A stretch of DNA of 7,075 nucleotides, from positions 1-7,075 of the forward strand of contig SKNG01000079.1 in assembly GCA_007120685.1 (NCBI GenBank), given 5' to 3'. Position 1 is the first letter of the stretch, and the number at the start of each line of letters is the position of its first letter. Below the pieces are notes generated by a model. That model made no database searches. It had not been told where the DNA came from and was given only the letters and a program-made list of their open reading frames with translations. Below, one piece after another: positions 1 to 5,452 of the stretch. This DNA comes from Paracoccaceae bacterium. Its GTDB lineage: Bacteria; Pseudomonadota; Alphaproteobacteria; Rhodobacterales; Rhodobacteraceae. The position numbers and the translations under genes were made by a program.

Positions 1-635
1 CCGATCTTCATGCGGATCTGGTTGATGAAGATCACCATGCAGTTCGACCGCGAGATTGACCCCGTCAGCTTGCGCATCGCCTGGCTCATCAGCCTTGCGT
101 GCACCCCGACGCTCGAATCGCCCATATCGCCCTGCAACTCGGCCTTGGGCGTCAGCGCCGCCACCGAATCGACCACCACCATCGACACCGCGCCGGAACG
201 CACCAGCGTGTCGACAATCTCCAGCGCCTGTTCGCCCGTGTCGGGCTGGCTGATCAGCAGATCGTCCAGATTGACCCCGAGCCGCTTGGCATATTGCGGG
301 TCCAGCGCGTGTTCGGCATCGACAAAGGCGCAGATGCCGCCCTTCTTCTGCTCTTCGGCGACCGCATGCAGCGTCAGCGTGGTCTTGCCCGAGCTTTCCG
401 GACCGTAAACCTCGACGATCCGCCCCTTCGGCAGCCCGCCGATGCCCAGCGCGATGTCCAGGCCCAGCGAGCCGGTCGATGTCGCCTCGATCTCGGCCAC
501 CGGGTTGTCGGCCCCAAGCCGCATGATCGAGCCCTTGCCGAACTGCCGTTCGATCTGCGCAAGGGCGGAATCCAGCGCCTTCTGCTTGTCGGCGGCGCGT
601 TTGTCACTCATGTCCAGAAGGCTCGCGGTTGCCAT
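1..635 (-). CDS. recA: RecA recombinase, 5' part (C-terminus outside window)
   Basis: RecA is the ATP-dependent DNA strand-exchange protein and the coprotease that triggers LexA self-cleavage. The 211 complete codons visible read as unmistakable RecA. They show Walker A GPESSGKT at residues 78-85, the catalytic glutamate in FVDAEHALDP (E108), Walker B VVVDS (153-157), the L1 DNA-binding loop region around LQGDIGDSSVG, and the start of the L2 region NQIRMKI at the window edge. Numbering runs about 12 residues ahead of E. coli RecA because of a longer N-terminus (MATASLLDMSDKRAADKQKAL-like). The ATG at 635 is preceded by an AGGA Shine-Dalgarno (complement of 639-642). An internal ATG at 611 is a weaker alternative. 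About 140 residues of a typical ~350-residue RecA lie left of base 1. The upstream LexA box points to SOS control. Confidence 0.98.
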   Translation of the reverse strand, partial: MATASLLDMSDKRAADKQKALDSALAQIERQFGKGSIMRLGADNPVAEIEATSTGSLGLDIALGIGGLPKGRIVEVYGPESSGKTTLTLHAVAEEQKKGGICAFVDAEHALDPQYAKRLGVNLDDLLISQPDTGEQALEIVDTLVRSGAVSMVVVDSVAALTPKAELQGDMGDSSVGVHARLMSQAMRKLTGSISRSNCMVIFINQIRMKI

Positions 636-685
636 GTTTCCTGTCCCTTATTCCATAGCGCCCTGATGGCGGCAATGATGTGGTT

Positions 686-700
686 GTTCCCGTCCTGTTC
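686..700 (-). promoter_or_regulatory. LexA (SOS) box of recA, GTTC-N7-GTTC
   Basis: The plus strand reads GTTC (686-689), seven bases, GTTC (697-700); on the recA coding strand this is GAAC-N7-GAAC. It is an exact match to the direct-repeat LexA operator described for alphaproteobacteria such as Rhodobacter, Rhizobium and Caulobacter, and differs from the palindromic E. coli box. It lies 51 bases upstream of the recA start codon and directly downstream of the candidate -10 element, where bound repressor would cover the transcription start. No second exact copy was seen by eye elsewhere in the window. Confidence 0.85.
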
Positions 701-706
701 CGGCGC

Positions 707-734
707 ACATTAGCACAGAAGAAGAACATTACAA
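707..734 (-). promoter_or_regulatory. Candidate sigma-70-type promoter of recA
   Basis: On the minus strand TTGTAA (complement of 729-734) is followed after 16 bases by TAATGT (complement of 707-712). Reading the -35 one base earlier, as CTTGTA, gives 17-base spacing. The predicted start, about 7 bases downstream of the -10, falls at roughly base 700, inside the LexA box, which fits repression by steric block. The elements match the consensus only moderately. The call relies mainly on position relative to the operator and recA. Confidence 0.45.
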
Positions 735-842
735 GCGTCGGTTAACCCTTCCAGCGCCCGTTTACGCCGGTTTAATCTTTGCGGCGCTTTGGTTAAGGAA
801 AGGTTTCCATCCCCTCGTTTCCCCCCCTCACTTGGGCACTGC

Positions 843-1439
843 ATGCTGGTTTTCTGGAAACAACGTCTTGTCATTCTTGCCACGCCGAAGACGGGGTCGA
901 CGGCGATTCAGACGGCGCTGGAATCGCTGTCGGTGATGACGCTGATGCGGCCGCCGGAGCTGAAGCACACGCCGGCCTATCGCTACCAGCGTTTCGTGAA
1001 ACCCTACCTGCGCGCGGCGGCAGGGGGCGAGTTCACCGCCGTGGCGCTGATGCGCGAGCCGCTGGACTGGCTGGGTTCCTGGTATCGCTTCCGGCGGCGC
1101 GAGGACGTGTCGGACCCGGAAAAATCCACCCGCCACATGGATTTCGCCGATTTCGCCCGCGCCTATGCCAGCAGCCCGCGCCCGCGCTTCGCCGATGTCG
1201 GCCGGCAGGCGCAATTCCTGTCAGGCATGAACGACAGCCCGCTGGGGGTGGACCGTCTGTTCCGGTTTGAAGAGTTGAACCGATTTGTAAGCTTTCTTGA
1301 AGAACAGCTTGATTTCCCTATTGAACTGCCGATGCTGAACGTCTCGCCTCCCGGTGATCTGGCGCTGCCCGGTGACCTGCGCCAGCAGATGATGGACTAC
1401 CTTGCCCCCGAATATACGCTTTACAATGCAATCGAGTAA
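843..1439 (+). CDS. Small sulfotransferase-family protein, substrate unknown
   Basis: This 198-residue protein has the two signature elements of PAPS-dependent sulfotransferases. The 5'-phosphosulfate loop is TPKTGST (residues 14-20), right after a hydrophobic beta strand (LVILA). The 3'-phosphate-binding segment is MREPLDWLGSWYR (70-82), with R71 and S79 in the expected places. The C-terminus ends in an APEYTLYNAI stretch typical of the fold's last helix. It is shorter than classical cytosolic sulfotransferases (roughly 250-300 residues) and resembles bacterial Sulfotransfer_2-like proteins. There is no signal peptide or membrane segment, so it is probably cytoplasmic. The ATG at 843 is chosen because the protein then opens with the fold's first strand; an upstream in-frame TTG at 789 adds 18 low-complexity residues and has no Shine-Dalgarno. 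The ATG itself has only a weak one. From memory, some related records carry the name gamma-glutamyl kinase, which nothing here supports. It overlaps the next gene by 14 bases. Confidence 0.8.
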   Translation: MLVFWKQRLVILATPKTGSTAIQTALESLSVMTLMRPPELKHTPAYRYQRFVKPYLRAAAGGEFTAVALMREPLDWLGSWYRFRRREDVSDPEKSTRHMDFADFARAYASSPRPRFADVGRQAQFLSGMNDSPLGVDRLFRFEELNRFVSFLEEQLDFPIELPMLNVSPPGDLALPGDLRQQMMDYLAPEYTLYNAIE

Positions 1440-2259
1440 TCCTCCATCGACGCTGGCCGAGATGGCCGTTGCGGTGCTGAACACGGCCGATGCCGATGAA
1501 AAGACCACGCTTTCGCGTGCCTGTGCCGCGCGCTGGTTAGCGGCGCGCGAGGCCGGGCAGGTGCTGCCCGTGGGCCAGGCCAGCCCGCCTGATCATCCTG
1601 CGCGCCCGCCCCGGCCGGAACTGAAGGAGCCGCGCGCGATGCCGCGCCGCCGTCCCGGCAGCCCGGCCGGCCGGTTGGCGCTGATCCATGCCATCGCGCA
1701 TATCGAACTGAACGCGGTCGATCTGCACTGGGACATCATCGCCCGCTTCACCGAGCAGCCGATGCCGATGGGTTTCTATGACGACTGGGTGAAGGCGGCT
1801 GACGAGGAAGCAAAGCATTTCAGTCTGCTGAGCGGCGTTCTTCAGGAGATGGGCAGCCATTACGGGGCGCTGCCGGCGCATTCCGGCATGTGGCGCGGGG
1901 CGCTGGACACGCGCCATGACCTGATGGCGCGCCTCGCCGTGGTCCCGATGGTGCTGGAAGCGCGGGGGCTTGATGTGACCCCGGCGATGGTCGCGCTGTT
2001 CGGGCGCCACGGGCCGGAAGCGGCGGTGTCGGCGCTGGAGGTGATCCAGGCCGAGGAGGTAGGGCATGTCGCCTATGGGTCGAAGTGGTTCCACTTCCTG
2101 TGTGGCCGGAACGAACTGGACCCGAAAGAGGCATTCCACGCCCTGGTGCGGCGCCATTTTCACGGCGCCCTGAAGCCGCCCTTCAACGAAGAGAAACGCG
2201 CCGAGGCCGGGCTGCCGCCGGATTTCTACTGGCCTCTGGTGGCGCCAACACCGGGCTGA
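1426..2259 (+). CDS. DUF455 ferritin-like protein, putative di-metal enzyme
   Basis: This 277-residue protein matches the DUF455 (COG2833) branch of the ferritin-like superfamily, whose function is not established. It shows the four-helix di-metal ligand pattern: E94 in the first helix (AHIELNAVDLHW), E128xxH131 (DEEAKHF), E178 (VPMVLEARGLDVTP, a family hallmark) and E211xxH214 (QAEEVGHVAYG). All six ligands are present, so the site looks intact. The first ~80 residues are less ordered and rich in proline and arginine. Related superfamily members include the tRNA hydroxylase MiaE and ferritins, so an oxygen-dependent hydroxylase or oxidase role is possible but only inferred. The ATG at 1426 lies inside the sulfotransferase gene, 14 bases before its end, with no clear Shine-Dalgarno. 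Translation probably depends on ribosomes finishing the upstream gene. An in-frame ATG at 1462 is a less likely alternative. Confidence 0.9.
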   Translation: MQSSNPPSTLAEMAVAVLNTADADEKTTLSRACAARWLAAREAGQVLPVGQASPPDHPARPPRPELKEPRAMPRRRPGSPAGRLALIHAIAHIELNAVDLHWDIIARFTEQPMPMGFYDDWVKAADEEAKHFSLLSGVLQEMGSHYGALPAHSGMWRGALDTRHDLMARLAVVPMVLEARGLDVTPAMVALFGRHGPEAAVSALEVIQAEEVGHVAYGSKWFHFLCGRNELDPKEAFHALVRRHFHGALKPPFNEEKRAEAGLPPDFYWPLVAPTPG

Positions 2260-2498
2260 AAGCGCTGATTCGCCTCTGTTTATCGGCAAGATTCCGCGCA
2301 AGACCCGAGGCTTGGGCCCGCGCAGCCGTCCGGTCGGCGCTTAAAGGTTGCGACCGGTGCGCGCTGTCGCTTACACCGCATTAATACTTTGCGTTGGACG
2401 CGATTACCGTCCGAAACGGGGCGTGCGCAATGCCTGCCCTGCCCGAGGCGACCAACCCGGCGGCGATGCTGTGATGGATAGCCGGAAAAAAGGAACAG
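2260..2498. other. Intergenic region between DUF455 gene and M23/bactofilin operon
   Basis: This 239-base gap should hold the end of the upstream transcript and the promoter of the cell-shape operon. No confident -35/-10 pair was found. Two GATTC sites (2267-2271 and 2290-2294), the GANTC target of the alphaproteobacterial cell-cycle methylase CcrM, lie 23 bases apart near its left end. An imperfect hairpin spans 2295-2322 (CGCG-CAAG paired with CTTG-CGCG, with a four-base bulge). It has no T-run, so it is at best a weak terminator. A five-base stem GGACG/CGTCC lies around 2397-2413. No coding sequence is convincing here. Confidence 0.5.
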
Positions 2499-3881
2499 GT
2501 GCATTCAACGCAGGCGCCGGGGACAGGATCAGGTGAACGATTGATACAGGCTAGCGATCGTCTGAACGCGGTGCTGGAGCACTACCTGCCCGAAAAGCGG
2601 CTCTTTCTGCGCTCCGAGACCAGCAACACCCGTTTCGTGCGGCTTCGTCCGCTGCATCAGGCCCTGCTGCTGGGGGGCGGTCTGGCTTTCCTGTGCTGGA
2701 GCCTCTTCGCCACGGCGCTGGTGGTCACGCAGGCCATCGGCAGCGGTGACGCGCGGGAGGTTGCGGCGCGCGAACAGGCCTATGTCGAGGCGCGGCTGGA
2801 CGCGTTGGTGCGGGAACGCAACCGCGCCGTGAACGAGGCGCGGGCAGCAAATGAACGCTACCTGCAAGCCATGGACCGGGTGGCGGCGATGCAGTCAGCG
2901 CTGCTTTACGGCGAGCAGCGCAGGGCGGAACTGGAGACCGGCATCGAGGGGTTGCAGCGGGCGGTGCGCGCCCGGATGCAGGAACGCGACGCCGCGCGCG
3001 CCCGGTTGCTGGACATCGAAAGCACCGGCCTGAGCGAACAGCTTGCCCGCACCGAGGCGCGTCTGCAAGAGACCCAGGTGACGCTGGACGTGCTGATGAG
3101 CGCGCTGACCACCACCGCCGAGGAACGCGAGGCGGTGCGAGCCGTGGCCGATGCCACGCTTCTGCAGCTTGACCATCAGGCGCTGGAGTTGCGTCTGATC
3201 GAAGATCGCAACGAGCGTATTTTCAGCCAGCTGGAGCAGGCGGTGGAGGTGTCCATGGTGCCGCTGGAGCGGATGTTCCGCGCCGCCGGTCTGCCGCCAG
3301 AGCAGCTGTTGCGCCAGGTGCGCAGCGGCCGCCAGAGCCGCAGTGCTGCGCTGACCCCGATCAGCGTCTCCACCTCTGGCACGCTGGCGCCAGACAGCGA
3401 TGAGGCACGCGCCAATGCCGTGCTGGCGGCGATGGAAGAGATCAACCTCTACCGGCTCGCCGCGCAACGCACGCCCTTCGCCATGCCGGTGCGCAGCAGC
3501 GGCGTCCGGCAGACCTCGGGCTTCGGCAACCGGCGCGACCCGCGCACCGGTCGGACGCGGATGCATAACGGCGTTGACTGGGCCGGGCCGCAGGGCACTC
3601 CGATCCTGGCTACGGGCAGCGGCACCGTCACCCATGCGGGTTGGCGCGGCGGCTATGGCAATACCGTCATCATCCAGCATGATTTCGGCATCGAGACGCT
3701 CTATGCCCACCTGCACAGGATTAACGTGAATGTTGGCCAGAGGGTATCGCGCGGCGACCGTATCGGTGGTATGGGCACCACTGGCCGGTCGACCGGGGTG
3801 CATCTGCACTACGAGATTCGTGTCGGCGGCCGCCCGATCAATCCGTTGACCTACATAAGGGCCGCGCAAAATGTTTTCTAA
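2499..3881 (+). CDS. Membrane-anchored M23 (LytM) peptidoglycan endopeptidase, LmdC-like
   Basis: This protein (460 residues from GTG 2499) is a zinc endopeptidase that should cut peptide crosslinks of peptidoglycan in the periplasm. It has a ~50-residue cytoplasmic tail containing LPEKRLFLRS (30-39), one transmembrane helix (about 54-76), a long Glu/Arg/Ala-rich coiled coil (about 84-250), a linker, and a C-terminal M23 domain (about 328-455). The Zn and catalytic residues look complete: H356 and D360 in MHNGVD, H404 in YAHL, and H435/H437 in GVHLHYEI. It is therefore probably active, unlike the degenerate EnvC/NlpD-type activators. GTG 2499 follows AAAGGA at 2489-2494. A TTG at 2541 with AGGTGA upstream is an alternative that shortens the tail by 14 residues but keeps the conserved-looking motif. 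The stop overlaps the bactofilin gene by 11 bases. From published work as I recall it, an M23 protein of this layout (LmdC) works with bactofilin BacA in stalked alphaproteobacteria. Confidence 0.92.
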   Translation: MHSTQAPGTGSGERLIQASDRLNAVLEHYLPEKRLFLRSETSNTRFVRLRPLHQALLLGGGLAFLCWSLFATALVVTQAIGSGDAREVAAREQAYVEARLDALVRERNRAVNEARAANERYLQAMDRVAAMQSALLYGEQRRAELETGIEGLQRAVRARMQERDAARARLLDIESTGLSEQLARTEARLQETQVTLDVLMSALTTTAEEREAVRAVADATLLQLDHQALELRLIEDRNERIFSQLEQAVEVSMVPLERMFRAAGLPPEQLLRQVRSGRQSRSAALTPISVSTSGTLAPDSDEARANAVLAAMEEINLYRLAAQRTPFAMPVRSSGVRQTSGFGNRRDPRTGRTRMHNGVDWAGPQGTPILATGSGTVTHAGWRGGYGNTVIIQHDFGIETLYAHLHRINVNVGQRVSRGDRIGGMGTTGRSTGVHLHYEIRVGGRPINPLTYIRAAQNVF

Positions 3882-4500
3882 GAGCCGTATCCACGAAAAG
3901 GCGCCGAAGGCAGAGCCCGCCCGCGCGCCGGAACCCGTCCAGTCTGCAGCGGGGCGCAGCCCGGTGGAGTTTGGCGCCGGTTCTGCGCCCAGCTTTGGCG
4001 CGGCGACGAAACCGAAACCGGCGGCTTCGGTCCTGGCTTCGGATCTGACCGTGACCGGCAACCTGCGCACCACCGGCGATATCGTCATCGAGGGCGTGGT
4101 GGATGGCGATATTCGCGCGCATCTGCTTACCGTGGGCGAATCGGCAACCATCCGTGGTGAGATCGTGGCAGATGACATTGTCATCAATGGCCGGGTGATC
4201 GGTCGGGTGCGGGGGCTGAAGGTGCGCCTGACCTCCACGGCGCGGGTGGAAGGCGACATCATCCACAAGACCATCGCCATCGAGTCCGGCGCCCATTTCG
4301 AAGGCTCGGTGCAGCGCCAGGACGACCCGCTTGGCGAATCATCGGTCAACAAGGGGGCGGCCAAGTCGCCGATGCCGGGCGGCAAGCAGCCGCAGGGCAT
4401 GCCCGGGGGGGGCGATCCCGCAGCCGCGCAGCGCAGCGCGAGTGCCGCGCCGGCCGCTGCCGCAGCATCCTCCAAGGCGCCGGCAAAGCAGGCCGACTAG
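3871..4500 (+). CDS. Bactofilin (polymer-forming cytoskeletal protein)
   Basis: Bactofilins self-assemble without nucleotide into filaments or membrane-associated sheets that place cell-wall enzymes. This 209-residue protein has a disordered Pro/Ala-rich N-terminus (1-53), a central DUF583 right-handed beta-helix domain (about 54-149), and a Gly/Pro/Ala/Ser-rich C-terminal tail (150-209). The core shows the repeating short beta-strand pattern, for example GNLRTTGDIVIEGVVDGDI, then LLTVGESATIRGEI, VINGRVIGRV, and VRLTSTARVEGDI. The N-terminal MFSKSRIHEK-like start with hydrophobic and basic residues could serve as a membrane-targeting peptide, as proposed for BacA proteins; this is inference. 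The ATG at 3871 has AAGGG nine bases upstream and overlaps the M23 gene by 11 bases, so the pair is co-translated or at least co-transcribed. The 3' end converges on pssA. The tail contains a run of eight Gs. Confidence 0.95.
   Translation: MFSKSRIHEKAPKAEPARAPEPVQSAAGRSPVEFGAGSAPSFGAATKPKPAASVLASDLTVTGNLRTTGDIVIEGVVDGDIRAHLLTVGESATIRGEIVADDIVINGRVIGRVRGLKVRLTSTARVEGDIIHKTIAIESGAHFEGSVQRQDDPLGESSVNKGAAKSPMPGGKQPQGMPGGGDPAAAQRSASAAPAAAAASSKAPAKQAD
4405..4412 (+). repeat. G8 homopolymer in bactofilin C-terminal tail
   Basis: Eight consecutive Gs encode part of the MPGGGDP segment of the disordered tail. Losing one G would shift reading into a frame that stays open to a stop ending at 4705, giving a much longer basic tail. 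Gaining one G would lead to a stop at 4515-4517, near the normal end. The beta-helix core is unaffected in either case. The tract may be only a by-product of high GC glycine codons. Confidence 0.6.
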
Positions 4501-4538
4501 GCACGGCCACCGGGTAGGGTTCGCCGCCGTCGCGTGCC
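4500..4538. terminator. Possible hairpin at end of bactofilin gene
   Basis: GGCACG (4500-4505) can pair with CGTGCC (4533-4538), starting at the last base of the bactofilin stop codon. A competing five-base stem ACGGC/GCCGT lies within. There is no T-run after it, so a classical intrinsic terminator is not shown. It might protect the 3' end or assist Rho-dependent termination between convergent genes. Confidence 0.2.
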
Positions 4539-4632
4539 ACGGCGCTGGACGTCCTCGCCTTGGCAACCCTTCCGTTTCTCAGACGCAGCGCATGGGGCGC
4601 CGAACATGGCATCTCGCAGGCGCGCCCGGCAT

Positions 4633-4647
4633 CGCTTACGCCAAGCG
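4633..4647. terminator. Possible hairpin just past pssA stop
   Basis: CGCTT (4633-4637) pairs with AAGCG (4643-4647) around a five-base loop, three bases beyond the pssA stop codon. Flanking CCC and GGG could extend it with a bulge. No T-run follows on the minus strand. The 150 bases between bactofilin and pssA (4501-4650) hold no other supported feature. Confidence 0.25.
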
Positions 4648-4650
4648 GGG

Positions 4651-5448
4651 TCAGGTCAGCCGCCGGCGGTGGCGCCAGGCGTCGCGGGCCAGCAGGCCCA
4701 GATAGGCCAGATCCGCCACCACCAGCACCGCCCAGGGCCGCATGACCGCCAGCCCGGCAAAGACTGCCACCCCCAGCAGCACCCAGACTGTCCGGTTGCG
4801 CGGCACCCGCAGGGACTTTGGCGACAGCGTGGGCAGGCGCGAGATCATCAGCAGCCCCACGAAGCCCGTGTAAAGCGCCACCGGCAGCCCCAGATCGCGC
4901 AGATCCGGCCCGCCTGCCAGCATGGTGAAAAGCGGCAACAGGCATAGCATTGCCCCCGCCGGTGCCGGCACGCCGACGAAATGCGCCCGTCCCGGCGGCG
5001 GTGGCGCATCGCGGCTGACGTTGAAACGGGCCAGCCGCAGACAGGCGCAGAGGATGAAGACCAGCACGAACAGCCAGCCCAGCCCCGGCAGGCTGTTGCC
5101 CAGCAGCGCCTGATAGATCACCACCCCCGGCGCGACCCCGAAACAGACGAAGTCCGACAGCGAATCCAGCTCGGCGCCAAAGGAACTGGCCGCGTTCAGC
5201 TTGCGCGCCACCAGCCCGTCCATCCCGTCCAGCACTGCCGCCAGCACGATCAGCGCCGCGGCAATCTGGAACTGGCCGTCCAACGCGCTGCGGATCGCTG
5301 TCAGCCCGGCGCAAAGACCCAGCAGCGTGATCAGGTTCGGCAGCAGGTTCAGCAGCGGCAGGCTGCGCCGGTCGGCATCCCCCGCGGGTGGCGTCGCGCT
5401 GCGCGTGGCCTCGTCCTTGCCGGGTCCGGCGCTGTCCCTGTCCTGCAT
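4651..5448 (-). CDS. pssA: CDP-diacylglycerol--serine O-phosphatidyltransferase
   Basis: PssA is an integral inner-membrane enzyme that transfers a phosphatidyl group from CDP-diacylglycerol to serine, giving phosphatidylserine and CMP. The 265-residue product has the complete CDP-alcohol phosphatidyltransferase signature D77-G78-x2-A81-R82-x8-G91-x3-D95-x3-D99, within DGMDGLVARKL...FGAELDSLSD. The aspartates bind the metal and CDP. Downstream RLARFNV (138-144) and FVGVPAPAG (157-165) fit the PssA branch rather than phosphatidylglycerophosphate or cardiolipin synthases. Several hydrophobic helices follow one another (roughly 34-52, 60-76, 102-118, 123-140, 160-178, 186-204, 219-250). The first ~30 residues are hydrophilic. 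The ATG at 5448 comes four bases after the psd stop codon and has only a weak Shine-Dalgarno, so translation is probably coupled to psd. Confidence 0.95.
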   Translation of the reverse strand: MQDRDSAGPGKDEATRSATPPAGDADRRSLPLLNLLPNLITLLGLCAGLTAIRSALDGQFQIAAALIVLAAVLDGMDGLVARKLNAASSFGAELDSLSDFVCFGVAPGVVIYQALLGNSLPGLGWLFVLVFILCACLRLARFNVSRDAPPPPGRAHFVGVPAPAGAMLCLLPLFTMLAGGPDLRDLGLPVALYTGFVGLLMISRLPTLSPKSLRVPRNRTVWVLLGVAVFAGLAVMRPWAVLVVADLAYLGLLARDAWRHRRRLT

Positions 5449-5452
5449 CGGC

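Noticed and set aside
99..713. Plus-strand open frame of 204 codons opposite recA
   Set aside because: It is antisense to recA and crosses its promoter and LexA box. It has no recognisable domain.
740..796. GGTTAACC palindrome and nearby TTAA words as CtrA binding sites upstream of the sulfotransferase gene
   Set aside because: The full CtrA pattern needs TTAA-N7-TTAA. Here the TTAA words are separated by other distances, so only half-sites are present.
2474..2536. Short 20-residue frame starting at ATG 2474, just before the M23 gene, possibly a leader peptide
   Set aside because: It has no Shine-Dalgarno of its own, and no regulatory codon run or attenuator-like structure follows. It overlaps the M23 start and looks incidental.
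2895..4475. Long open frame of 526 codons on the minus strand across the M23 and bactofilin genes
   Set aside because: It is antisense to two well-supported genes with intact motifs. Long antisense frames are expected in GC-rich codon use, and the translation is low-complexity Arg/Ala/Gly without a recognisable domain.
4501..4540. GGGTTCGCC stretch resembling a tRNA T-arm after the bactofilin gene
   Set aside because: No acceptor, D-arm or anticodon arm could be built around it. It is a chance match.
4346..5314. Minus-strand open frame of 322 codons over pssA and the bactofilin tail
   Set aside because: It runs in a different frame from pssA on the same strand, is rich in Gly/Arg/Ala, and lacks motifs, while pssA carries the full CDP-alcohol phosphotransferase signature.
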